Shown: positions 8,574-17,082 of the stretch, piece by piece
How positions within the stretch are numbered: the stretch's first letter is position 1
Layout of the letters: each line of letters starts with the position of its first letter
Source: Flavobacteriales bacterium
GTDB taxonomy: Bacteria; Bacteroidota; Bacteroidia; Flavobacteriales; BACL11
Direction: 5' to 3'
Length of the DNA stretch: 29,211 nucleotides
Assembly (NCBI GenBank): GCA_002728175.1
Contig: PBVH01000016.1
Span: 12,676-41,886 of the forward strand
Translations under genes and position numbers: made by a program
Notes under the pieces: model-generated
What the model was told of the DNA's origin: nothing
Database searches by the model: none
Seen by the model: only the letters and a program-made list of their open reading frames with translations

Positions 8574-11500
8574 ATGAGACATGTGTTTACATTATACCTT
8601 CTTTTTTTTGCATCATTCATTGTTGCACAAAACACTACATGTAACACAGCTGATCCATTTTGCACTGGAACTAATTATACTTTCCCAGCCTCAACAAATG
8701 CGCCAGCACCTACTGGCGCATATTTTGATTGTTTGGGAACACAACCAAATCCTGCATTTTATTTTTTGGAAATTGATAACCCAGGAAACATAACAATTAA
8801 TATTCAAGGACTAGGTGTAAATGGTGGAACAAATGATATAGATTTTATTTGTTGGGGCCCTTTTACAAATCCTAATACTATGTGTAATCAACTAACAGCT
8901 GGAAATGTAGAAGATTGTAGTTATTCTGCAACATGGAACGAATTTTGTAACATAACTGGTGCATCATCCGGTGATTATTACGTATTATTAATAACAAACT
9001 ACTCCAATCAAGCTTGCAATATTAACTTTCAACAAACATCAGGTAATGCAACGACAAACTGCTGTATATTAGGCGGAAATGCCGGAGGAGACAATAATAT
9101 AACCAGATGTGAAGATGCGCAACAATTTGATATGTTTAGTCAGCTAACAGGAAATCCTGACCCTGGTGGAACTTGGTATAATCCAGCAAATTTGGCTGTA
9201 TCAAATATTTTTAATCCTTCAGTTTCACAATCTGGAATATATAGTTATATTGTACCTGGATCTTCGAGTTCTTGTCCTGATGATACTGCATTGTTAACAA
9301 TTAATATTAACTCTTTACCCAATGTTTCATTATTACCATTTGCCGATTTGTGTGATAATGAGCAAACTATAAATTTAAATTCTGGAACACCAAGCGGAGG
9401 TATTTATACTGTTAATGGAAACATTTCTAATACGTTTACTCCATCCCCATTTAATATTGGTACAAATAATATTGCATATAGTTATACAGATAATAATGGT
9501 TGTTCATCATCAATTTCGCAAAGTATTACTGTAAATGAAACTCCCTCAGTAATTACAACTACTACAAATGCTAGTTGTAGTGGATATTCAGATGGATCAG
9601 CATTTATTAATATAAGTGGAGGAACACCTTCTTACAACACAAATTGGTTTGGCGTTAACCCCACACAACTTTCAGCTGGAACATACGCATATTCCGTTAT
9701 CGATCAAAATAACTGCACACATATAGATAGTATAATTATTTATGAACCTTCTGCAATTACTTCATCAATAACACATACTAATGTTCTTTGTTTTGGTGAT
9801 AATAATGGAACTGCTTTATTAGAACTACAAGGCTCATCTGCTCCGGCTGGGACTACATCAGTACTAACATACTGTAATTCTCAGCCAGGATCAAATATGA
9901 CAACAAATATTGAAAATGTTGAACTTATTGGAGATATGTTTAATATATCTAACAATACTAGTGGGCTTTGTGATAGTTATGAAGATTATACAAATTTATT
10001 TGCTGACATTACACAGGGTCAAAATTATACTATTAATGTTACTCTTGGAGACTGTTCTCCAAATAACTATCCATCTGGAGCAAAAATATTTATTGACTGG
10101 AACATCGACGGAGATTTTAACGATGTAGGAGAACATGTTGGAACAATTCCAAATCTGCCTTCATCTGTCTTTTCAGTACCTATAACAGTTCCATTTAGTG
10201 GCTTTGGAGCTACAAGGATGAGAATTGTATCTCAGTTCCTAAATAATTTAAGTGTTGATTCAATAGGTCCTTGTGATGTAGGATTGTTTTCGAATCCAAA
10301 CTATCAACAACCTTGGTTTGGAGCTACAGAGGACTATTCTATTGTAATTAATAGTCCTACTGTAAATGCTACATATATATGGTCCAACGGACTAACATCT
10401 GATAGTATTTATGGACTTAGCGCTGGTAATTATACGGTCACAATCACAGATAATTTTGGGTGTATAACAACTGATTCAGTGAGTATTCTTCAACCAACAG
10501 CATTAAATGTAAATTATACAACTTCTAATCCTAACTGTCATAATGGAAATGATGGAGGAGTTACAATAAATATTAGCGGAGGAATTAGCGATTATACTGT
10601 TAATTTAATGACATTTAATCAAATCCTAAGCAATGGAAATAATACATACAGTTCACCTCAAAATCTATCTGCGGGAACCTATACATTTAATGTTATAGAT
10701 TCTAATAATTGTATGTTTGTAGACTCTTTTTCAATTATTAATCCGCAGCAATTAATATCAAATGTATCAGCTACAAATTGTGATAGTTATTCGTGGAACG
10801 GGGTAACTTATTATAACAGTACTTTAATTTCAAATACTTTCACATCATCGAATGGCTGTGATAGTATTGTTGAGTTAAATCTGTCAATTAACAATAGTAG
10901 TTCTGGGACAACTACAATATCAGCTTGTGACAGTTATTTATGGGATAATTTAGTTTATAACTTAACTGGATCATATACAAACACATACATAAATAGTGCA
11001 GGTTGTGACTCAATACACACATTAAATTTGACAATTAATAATAGCTCATCAGAACTAAGTACAATCATTGCGTGTGATAGTTTTTTGTGGGATGGAGTAT
11101 CATATTCTTCCTCAGGAATATATACTAACAACTATACTAACACTGCAGGTTGTGACTCAATACACACATTAGATTTAACTATCAACAGTAGCTCCTCAGG
11201 ACTAAGTACAGTTTTGGCATGCGATAGTTTTTTATGGGACGGTACATCATTTACCTCATCAGGAACATATACAAATACCTACACTAACTCTTTTGGTTGT
11301 GACTCAATTCATACATTAGATTTGACCATTAATAATAGCTCATCTGGACAAAGCATAATTACAACTTGTAGTAGTTATAGTTGGAATGGAACATTATACA
11401 CTTCAAGTGGAACATATACAAACACATATCTTAATAGTGCAGGTTGTGATAGCACACATACTTTGTTCCTTACAATAGATCCATTCTACTCTGGAGATTC

Positions 11501-13817
11501 CACATATTCGTCAGTAACAGCTTGCAATGATTACGAATGGGATTTAATAACATATAGTTCAAGTGGTATATATACAAATACATATACAAATACGTCTGGA
11601 TGTGACAGTATTCATATTTTAGATTTAACAATTAATAATAGTACTACTGGACAAACTATAATAACATCTTGTGATGACTATATATGGGATAATGTATTAT
11701 ACACATTATCTGGTATTTATACTAATACATACACAAATATTTCTGGTTGTGATAGTATTCACATTTTAGATTTAACAATTAAAAATAGTACATCAAATCA
11801 AAACACTATTTCAACGTGCAATAGTTACACATGGAATAATCAAACATATTACAGTAGTGGCAATTACTCCTACACATACAATGGAGGATCCATAAATGGA
11901 TGTGACTCAACACACACTTTAAATTTAATAGTAAATGATAGTTATTTAATTTATGATTCTATATTCACATGCTATGATTACACTTGGAACAATAATACAT
12001 ATACAACTTCAGGTTTGTATTACGACACATTAACAACCATTAACGGTTGTGATAGTATAGTTGGTATTCACCTATTTATTTCTGATACAACACACAGTAC
12101 ATACAATATAAATGCATGTGATAATTATTTTTGGACTTTAAATAATACCACTTATCAAAACAGTGGTATTTACATAAATTATTCAGTTAATAATATAGGA
12201 TGTGTTCATGTTGATTCTTTAATTTTAAACCTATCATCAAGTAGCAATAGTAATAGTAATATAATAGAATGTGATTCATTTTCATGGAATAACTCAATAT
12301 ATACTAATACTGGAATATACAATTCAGTATTTATTAATAGCCAAGGCTGTGATAGTCTTGCTACATTAAATTTGACAATTAATTACAGTGATTATCTAAA
12401 TATTAATGTTACTGAATGTAATGAATATCTATGGAATAATATTAACTATAATATAAGCGGTAATTATCTTCAGACTTTCATAAACCAATTTGGTTGTGAT
12501 AGTACTGTAAATTTAAATTTGACCATTATTAATGGAACTCAAGATCTATCTGTATCAATTGTCAAGCAAGATGTCAGTTGTTTTAATTATAGCGATGCTA
12601 ATATAAAATTATTTGTTTCTGGGGGAATTCCTCCATACAGTTACAGCTGGAGCAATGGACAAGTCACAAGTGATATTTTTAACCTAAATGCAGATCAATA
12701 TAGTTTTATTATTACTGATTCAATAGGATGTAAATTAGATAGTACAATCATAATAAATGAGCCAAGTCAAATACAAATTTATTTTAGCTTAGAAAATGAT
12801 TCTATTTGTAGAAATGATAGTACAAAACTTGAAATAAATTTAGATAGTCCACAATTTAACTATTATACAATTATTCTTGAAGACTCGATATTCAAACCTT
12901 TTATAATAGATTCTTCAGGTTTATTGTTAATTGAAAAAACTCCAATTTATCTATCCCCAAATTTTAATAAAAATATTGTAGTAAAAGAAATTATTGATGA
13001 ATCTGGTTGTATTAATACAATAAATGATACCTTACCGTTAATTGTTAATCAATTACCATATCTAAATTTACAATTGACTGATCAATGTTTTGGGGATGAA
13101 TCATTTAATTTTCCTGTTTATTTAGAAAATGAAGGAACACCTGCAGGAGGTAATTACTATATAAACAATAAATTACAATCATTCTTTGATGTACAAAATT
13201 TATCTGTTGGGGAGTATATAATTGGATATGATTACACAGATACAATAACAAAATGCTCGAATTTTATTGAAAAATCAATAAATATTTATCCAAAACCGAA
13301 AGCTTATTTTGATTTTAGTCCGCAACCTGCATTCATTGATGACCCAAATATTTTATTTATAGATAAAAGTATTGGAATGTATTACTCTACGTGGAATTTG
13401 GGTGACGGCTCTATTCTTTTTGATAGCTTAAGATTCACCTATCAATACAGCGACACAGGTCAATATGCTATTACTTATACCATTTTAAATGAATTCCTCT
13501 GTTCAGATTCAATAGTTGATAGTTTAACAATTCTACCAAACACCAAAGTATTTATACCAAATTCCTTTACGCCAAATAATGATGGTAATAACGACTTTTT
13601 TAAACCAGAAATGATAGTTAATGGATCAGTTGAAAGATACGCTATTACGATTTATAACAAATGGGGAGGAATAATTTTTAATGAAGAAAATATTCCTTGG
13701 GACGGCAAAAATAGAGGCAAAATTTGTCCAATTGGCACATACTCATATAGTGTCAAAATAGTTGATTTTAAAAATAAAGTATTCAATTATACTGGAACTG
13801 TTCAACTATTAAAATGA
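8574..13817 (+). CDS. Giant T9SS-secreted repeat protein (SprB-type, GEVED, 12 tandem repeats, PKD, CHU_C)
   Basis: The 1747-residue protein has a signal peptide (about 1-18, ending IVAQ) and an N-terminal beta module (about 20-165, with DFICWGPF and CSYSATWNEFCNI) that I recognise as a recurrent start of flavobacterial surface proteins. It then has SprB-type repeats: one at about 335-395, one split at about 404-420 and 598-640 around a GEVED domain (about 427-594, with SGAKIFIDWNIDGDFND and GATEDYSIV), and one at about 652-728. Twelve tandem ~49-residue repeats occupy 730-1324. A further SprB repeat (about 1333-1401), a PKD domain (about 1576-1655, with WNLGDGS) and a CHU_C type IX sorting domain (about 1660-1747, VFIPNSFTPNNDGNNDFF) finish the protein. 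SprB-like proteins are mobile surface adhesins for gliding, so an adhesin role is likely. The gene begins 31 bases after the previous giant and ends in a 4-base overlap with the phosphoesterase gene. Confidence 0.9.
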   Translation: MRHVFTLYLLFFASFIVAQNTTCNTADPFCTGTNYTFPASTNAPAPTGAYFDCLGTQPNPAFYFLEIDNPGNITINIQGLGVNGGTNDIDFICWGPFTNPNTMCNQLTAGNVEDCSYSATWNEFCNITGASSGDYYVLLITNYSNQACNINFQQTSGNATTNCCILGGNAGGDNNITRCEDAQQFDMFSQLTGNPDPGGTWYNPANLAVSNIFNPSVSQSGIYSYIVPGSSSSCPDDTALLTININSLPNVSLLPFADLCDNEQTINLNSGTPSGGIYTVNGNISNTFTPSPFNIGTNNIAYSYTDNNGCSSSISQSITVNETPSVITTTTNASCSGYSDGSAFINISGGTPSYNTNWFGVNPTQLSAGTYAYSVIDQNNCTHIDSIIIYEPSAITSSITHTNVLCFGDNNGTALLELQGSSAPAGTTSVLTYCNSQPGSNMTTNIENVELIGDMFNISNNTSGLCDSYEDYTNLFADITQGQNYTINVTLGDCSPNNYPSGAKIFIDWNIDGDFNDVGEHVGTIPNLPSSVFSVPITVPFSGFGATRMRIVSQFLNNLSVDSIGPCDVGLFSNPNYQQPWFGATEDYSIVINSPTVNATYIWSNGLTSDSIYGLSAGNYTVTITDNFGCITTDSVSILQPTALNVNYTTSNPNCHNGNDGGVTINISGGISDYTVNLMTFNQILSNGNNTYSSPQNLSAGTYTFNVIDSNNCMFVDSFSIINPQQLISNVSATNCDSYSWNGVTYYNSTLISNTFTSSNGCDSIVELNLSINNSSSGTTTISACDSYLWDNLVYNLTGSYTNTYINSAGCDSIHTLNLTINNSSSELSTIIACDSFLWDGVSYSSSGIYTNNYTNTAGCDSIHTLDLTINSSSSGLSTVLACDSFLWDGTSFTSSGTYTNTYTNSFGCDSIHTLDLTINNSSSGQSIITTCSSYSWNGTLYTSSGTYTNTYLNSAGCDSTHTLFLTIDPFYSGDSTYSSVTACNDYEWDLITYSSSGIYTNTYTNTSGCDSIHILDLTINNSTTGQTIITSCDDYIWDNVLYTLSGIYTNTYTNISGCDSIHILDLTIKNSTSNQNTISTCNSYTWNNQTYYSSGNYSYTYNGGSINGCDSTHTLNLIVNDSYLIYDSIFTCYDYTWNNNTYTTSGLYYDTLTTINGCDSIVGIHLFISDTTHSTYNINACDNYFWTLNNTTYQNSGIYINYSVNNIGCVHVDSLILNLSSSSNSNSNIIECDSFSWNNSIYTNTGIYNSVFINSQGCDSLATLNLTINYSDYLNINVTECNEYLWNNINYNISGNYLQTFINQFGCDSTVNLNLTIINGTQDLSVSIVKQDVSCFNYSDANIKLFVSGGIPPYSYSWSNGQVTSDIFNLNADQYSFIITDSIGCKLDSTIIINEPSQIQIYFSLENDSICRNDSTKLEINLDSPQFNYYTIILEDSIFKPFIIDSSGLLLIEKTPIYLSPNFNKNIVVKEIIDESGCINTINDTLPLIVNQLPYLNLQLTDQCFGDESFNFPVYLENEGTPAGGNYYINNKLQSFFDVQNLSVGEYIIGYDYTDTITKCSNFIEKSINIYPKPKAYFDFSPQPAFIDDPNILFIDKSIGMYYSTWNLGDGSILFDSLRFTYQYSDTGQYAITYTILNEFLCSDSIVDSLTILPNTKVFIPNSFTPNNDGNNDFFKPEMIVNGSVERYAITIYNKWGGIIFNEENIPWDGKNRGKICPIGTYSYSVKIVDFKNKVFNYTGTVQLLK
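10761..12545 (+). repeat. Twelve in-frame tandem repeats, period about 147 bp (49 residues)
   Basis: Inside the 1747-residue protein gene, twelve copies follow one another. Every copy keeps a first Cys with Trp five residues later (C-x4-W), a Tyr-rich middle (often SGxYTNTY), and a second Cys about 26 residues after the first in a GCDS-like motif (GCVH in copy 10), ending in LTIN-type strands. Copies 2-4 and 6-7 are in exact 147-base register: bases 10997-11024 are identical to 11144-11171, pointing to recent duplication. Copies 8-12 are more diverged. The paired Cys could form one disulfide per repeat outside the cell. Such arrays recur in Bacteroidota adhesins. Copy number may vary between strains or be misassembled. 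Confidence 0.92.
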
Positions 13818-14329
13818 AGCATATTGTAGTTATTTCTGATACTCACGGAAATATTGACGAGCGTTTTGTAAGATATCTCAAAAAAGCTGATGAAATATGG
13901 CATGCTGGAGACATAGGAGATCTTAATACTTATAATAGTTTACTAAGTTATTCTAAAGTAAAAGCTGTATGGGGTAACATTGATGACCATAAAATTAGAT
14001 CTGAACTAGAAAAAACAATTTTTTTTAAATGTGAAAACAAAAAAATACTAATGACACATATTGGTAGATCGACAAAAAAAAATAATAATGAGATATCTCA
14101 AGAAATTAAAAAAAATAAGCCTGATGTTTTTATTACAGGGCACTCTCACATTCTTAAAATTTATTACGATAAAAAAAATAAAATGTTGTGTATAAATCCA
14201 GGAGCAGCAGGAAACTATGGAATACATTTTGTAAAAACTATTGTATGCTTTGATGTAGATAAAGAAAAAATTAAAAATCTAAATATTGTTGAACTATCTA
14301 GAAATAAATCATCTAATTCTATCAGCTGA
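13814..14329 (+). CDS. YfcE-type metallophosphoesterase
   Basis: The 171-residue cytosolic protein shows the full calcineurin-like metal-binding set of the YfcE/MJ0936 family: D9 and H11 (ISDTHGN), D33 (HAGDIGD), N55 (WGNIDDH), H82 (MTHIGR), and H110 and H112 (ITGHSH), followed by the NPGAAG motif. These coordinate two divalent metals for phosphodiester hydrolysis; the natural substrate of this small family is uncertain. The start ATG overlaps the stop of the giant repeat protein by 4 bases, so it is translated from the adhesin transcript. Its 3' end overlaps the convergent DUF4293 gene by 21 bases. No signal peptide is present, so a direct role on the exported proteins is unlikely. It may simply ride on the operon, or link nucleotide signalling to surface expression (speculative). 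Confidence 0.88.
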   Translation: MKHIVVISDTHGNIDERFVRYLKKADEIWHAGDIGDLNTYNSLLSYSKVKAVWGNIDDHKIRSELEKTIFFKCENKKILMTHIGRSTKKNNNEISQEIKKNKPDVFITGHSHILKIYYDKKNKMLCINPGAAGNYGIHFVKTIVCFDVDKEKIKNLNIVELSRNKSSNSIS

Positions 14330-14698
14330 CTTAATTAATTTCTGATCTTTTTTAATAAGAAAATCAGAAATCAATAAAAAAATGAAGGGTATTAATAACA
14401 AATAAAATCCTAATTCCAAATCATAATCTTTTTTGTATAAAACTACAATCAAAATTATACCGATAGTAATAATTAATCTAGAAAATGAAACTAACAATCT
14501 TTGTCTTTTAAGTTTTTTATATTGAAAAATAGAATATGTCGTTAAAAAAACTGATGCTAACATAATATATTTAATTAAAGGGAAATTTTCAATATAATAT
14601 TTATCAGTATTGTTTATTAAAATTGGGAAATTTACAATTATCACTACTAAAGATATAATTGAAAATGACATGAAAAGAGTTTGAAACCTTTGAATCAT
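14309..14698 (-). CDS. DUF4293 family membrane protein
   Basis: The 129-residue protein begins MIQRFQTLFM and ends with the basic tail KKDQKLIKSADRIR, both hallmarks of the Bacteroidota-specific DUF4293 family. It has four predicted transmembrane helices (about 8-27, 39-57, 71-88 and 96-113). The function is unknown. Its gene is divergent from rho, an arrangement I associate with this family in Bacteroidota, which supports the call. The last 21 bases overlap the end of the phosphoesterase gene on the other strand. The ATG at 14698 is the only sensible start since it opens the family's conserved MIQR motif. Confidence 0.85.
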   Translation of the reverse strand: MIQRFQTLFMSFSIISLVVIIVNFPILINNTDKYYIENFPLIKYIMLASVFLTTYSIFQYKKLKRQRLLVSFSRLIITIGIILIVVLYKKDYDLELGFYLLLIPFIFLLISDFLIKKDQKLIKSADRIR

Positions 14699-14716
14699 AG
14701 AAATAAAATTAATTAC

Positions 14717-14745
14717 AATACAATGATATAATAAAAAATTGTATT
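14717..14745. repeat. Small inverted repeat in the divergent DUF4293/rho intergenic region
   Basis: AATACAAT (14717-14724) and ATTGTATT (14738-14745) form a perfect 8-base inverted repeat with a 13-base loop, in the 137-base gap between the divergent DUF4293 and rho genes. The remainder of the gap is AT-rich. TATATTTC at 14752-14759 is a 7/8 match to the -7 consensus pointing toward rho, without a clear -33 box. The repeat could be an operator or a weak hairpin, or chance in AT-rich DNA. Confidence 0.25.
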
Positions 14746-14835
14746 ATTGCATATATTTCTTTTAAGAAAACACATCTTAAACTTATATCAAAACCATTTC
14801 AAAGAACACAATAAGTGTTAATCAAAAAAAAACTA

Positions 14836-16248
14836 ATGTACAAACTAGAAGAACTAAACAACAAAAAGGTTGCTGACCTAAAAAAAATTGGTGAAGAACT
14901 TAGTATTCCAAAATTTGAAAAATTAAAAAAACAAGAACTTATATATGCTATCTTAGATCATCAAGCAGAAAATTCTAAAATGAAACCGGAAAATTCTAAT
15001 ATGAAAAAAGAGATCAAAAAAAATGATACTACAAATAAGAAAGAAGTAAGTAAAAATAATTCCCAAAAAATCAATAATCAAACAAAACAACATAATCACA
15101 ATAAACATATCTCTAAATATGATTATGATTTCGATGGTATTATTGAAACTGAAGGAGTAATAGAAATTATGCCAGATGGCTATGGCTTTATGAGATCAAG
15201 TGATTATCATTACTTAACTTCTCCTGACGATGTTTATGTATCTCATTCGCAAATAAAACTTTTCGGATTAATTACGGGAGATACAATTAAAGGAACAGTA
15301 CGACCTCCAAAGACAGGAGAAAAATATTTCCCACTAATAAATGTTGAGAGTATTAATGGTTGTGATCCTAGAGTCGCCAGAGATCGAGTGCCATTTCACC
15401 ATTTGAAACCACTTTTCCCTAATGAAAAATTCAATTTACTTGAAAATGGGCATAATAATATAACAACAAGAATGTTAGATATATTTACTCCTATTGGTAA
15501 AGGTCAGAGAGGACTAATTGTAGCGCAACCAAAAACTGGAAAAACTGTTTTGTTAAAAGATATTGCAAATGCAATTGCAGACAATCACCCTGAAGTTTAT
15601 ATGATAATACTTTTAATTGATGAAAGACCTGAAGAGGTTACTGATATGGAAAGAAATGTTAATGCAGAAGTAATTGCTTCTACTTTTGACGAACCAGCAA
15701 GTAGACATGTAAAGGTTGCTGATATTGTTTTAGAAAAGGCTAAACGTATGGTAGAGTGTGGTCATGATGTTGTGATTTTACTTGATTCTATTACAAGACT
15801 AGCAAGAGCATACAATACTGTGCAACCTGCCTCTGGTAAAATTCTAAGCGGTGGTGTAGATGCAAACGCTCTACATAAGCCAAAAAGATTTTTCGGTGCA
15901 GCTAGAAAAATTGAAAAAGGAGGATCCCTAACTATTTTAGCTACTGCTCTAACTGAAACAGGAAGTAAAATGGATGAAGTTATATTTGAAGAATTTAAAG
16001 GAACTGGTAATATGGAGTTACAACTTGACAGAAAGATTTCAAATCGAAGAATTTTCCCATCTGTTGATTTAGTTTCATCAAGTACTAGAAGAGAAGATCT
16101 TCTATTGAAAACCGAACATATACAAAGAATTTGGGTGCTTAGAAATTATTTAGCAGATATGAACCCTGTTGAAGCAATTGAATTTATGAAAGATCGATTA
16201 GAAAAAACTCAAGATAACAATGAGTTTTTAATCACAATGAACGGATAA
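14836..16248 (+). CDS. rho: Transcription termination factor Rho
   Basis: Rho is a hexameric RNA-dependent ATPase/helicase that terminates transcription. I prefer the ATG at 14836 (470 residues), because MYKLEELNNKKVADLKKIGE is the normal start of the Rho N-terminal domain; the GTG at 14815 only adds a short lysine-rich stretch. After the N-terminal helical domain (about 1-45) comes a short Asn/Lys-rich linker (about 46-100) with a 21-base tandem duplication. Then come the cold-shock-like RNA-binding domain (GVIEIMPDGYGFMRS), Walker A (AQPKTGKTVLL, about 230-240), Walker B (VVILLDSITRLARAYN), Q-loop (GGVDANAL) and R-loop (GSKMDEVIFEEFKGTGN). All catalytic parts are intact. The linker is the usual site of the large disordered insertion in Bacteroidota Rho and is short here. 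It is convergent with ispE, with 4 bases between the stops. Confidence 0.97.
   Translation: MYKLEELNNKKVADLKKIGEELSIPKFEKLKKQELIYAILDHQAENSKMKPENSNMKKEIKKNDTTNKKEVSKNNSQKINNQTKQHNHNKHISKYDYDFDGIIETEGVIEIMPDGYGFMRSSDYHYLTSPDDVYVSHSQIKLFGLITGDTIKGTVRPPKTGEKYFPLINVESINGCDPRVARDRVPFHHLKPLFPNEKFNLLENGHNNITTRMLDIFTPIGKGQRGLIVAQPKTGKTVLLKDIANAIADNHPEVYMIILLIDERPEEVTDMERNVNAEVIASTFDEPASRHVKVADIVLEKAKRMVECGHDVVILLDSITRLARAYNTVQPASGKILSGGVDANALHKPKRFFGAARKIEKGGSLTILATALTETGSKMDEVIFEEFKGTGNMELQLDRKISNRRIFPSVDLVSSSTRREDLLLKTEHIQRIWVLRNYLADMNPVEAIEFMKDRLEKTQDNNEFLITMNG
14968..15009 (+). repeat. 21-bp tandem duplication in the Rho linker
   Basis: Two adjacent 21-base units (14968-14988 and 14989-15009) share GAAAATTCTA and a following ATGAAA segment, encoding ENSKMKP and ENSNMKK in tandem. 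They lie in the disordered Asn/Lys-rich linker between the N-terminal and RNA-binding domains of Rho, so reading frame and core function are kept. This looks like a slippage duplication. Confidence 0.8.
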
Positions 16249-16252
16249 ATTG

Positions 16253-16996
16253 CTATTTTTTAAAAATTGCATAGATAGATGAACCTGTACCTGTCATAGA
16301 ACAATATAAAGCGCCATCTTCAATAATTTTTCTTTTCTTTTCTTTTAATTTAGGATATAACTGAAAAATAGGTTCCTCAAAATTATTAAATATATTTTCT
16401 TGCCAAGTGTTGATAGGTTTTTTAATATTGTGACCTAAATTACTATTCTTAAAACTTTTAAGTAGCGAATAGGCTTCAACAGTACTCACTTTTATATCAC
16501 TTGAATACACTTTGATATCATATGCATCTAAATTGAGCTTAATATTTTTTAATTTTTCTCCTACACCTTCAACTAACATGGGTTTATTTTCTATAAAAAA
16601 AGGACAATCTGCACCTATCATTAAAGCATAAAACTTTAACTGTTCGTTTGTTAAATTTAAATTAAATAAATCATTCAACATTTTTAATGTAAATGATGCA
16701 TCAGATGAACCTCCTCCAAGTCCCGCACATATAGGAATCCGCTTATGTAAATGTATATTGACATTAGAAATGTCAAACTCTTTTTTAAATAAATTAAATG
16801 CCTTAACACAAATATTGTTATTATCAATTTTTTTTCCTGAAGATGTAAAAATAAAATCATTTGATTTTTTTATTTCAAGAATGTCAGTTAGTGACATAAC
16901 AGGATAAAATATTGAAGAGATATTATGATAACCATCATCTCTTTTGCCTAATACATCTAATCCGATATTTATTTTAGCGTTTGGGTATGAAATCAT
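16253..16996 (-). CDS. ispE: 4-diphosphocytidyl-2-C-methyl-D-erythritol kinase
   Basis: IspE phosphorylates CDP-methylerythritol at the 2-position in the MEP pathway of isoprenoid synthesis. The GHMP-kinase ATP loop is clear (PICAGLGGGSSDASF), as are the N-terminal NAKINIGLDVLGKRDDGYH substrate/active-site region, the GADCPFFIENKPMLVEGVGE segment and the C-terminal MTGTGSSIYAIF motif. I chose the ATG at 16996 (247 residues) because MISYPNAKINIGL is the usual family start; an upstream in-frame ATG at 17026 would add ten residues (MIIFVVENYS). The gene is convergent with rho and divergent from accA. All key residues appear present, so it is expected to be active. Confidence 0.95.
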   Translation of the reverse strand: MISYPNAKINIGLDVLGKRDDGYHNISSIFYPVMSLTDILEIKKSNDFIFTSSGKKIDNNNICVKAFNLFKKEFDISNVNIHLHKRIPICAGLGGGSSDASFTLKMLNDLFNLNLTNEQLKFYALMIGADCPFFIENKPMLVEGVGEKLKNIKLNLDAYDIKVYSSDIKVSTVEAYSLLKSFKNSNLGHNIKKPINTWQENIFNNFEEPIFQLYPKLKEKKRKIIEDGALYCSMTGTGSSIYAIFKK

Positions 16997-17039
16997 TGAA
17001 TAGTTTTCAACAACAAAAATAATCATCTATAAAATTATA

Positions 17040-17069
17040 TGTGATGAATAATCATTTTATTTAAATTTG
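17040..17069 (+). promoter_or_regulatory. Candidate promoter for accA-dnaB
   Basis: TAAATTTG at 17062-17069 matches the Bacteroidota -7 consensus TAnnTTTG exactly. TGTG at 17040-17043 (3 of 4 to TTTG) lies 18 bases upstream as a plausible -33 box. The accA ATG at 17083 follows the -7 box by 13 bases, implying a very short leader. The location in the gap between the divergent ispE and accA genes fits a promoter. Confidence 0.5.
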
Positions 17070-17082
17070 TTAATAAAAAAAT

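Noticed and set aside
10761..12545. Regularly spaced repeats that might suggest a CRISPR array
   Set aside because: The period is 147 bases, in frame and protein coding throughout, with no short identical repeats separated by unique spacers.
14815..14835. GTG start for rho adding seven residues
   Set aside because: The ATG at 14836 gives the normal beginning of the Rho N-terminal domain; the extension is only lysine-rich.
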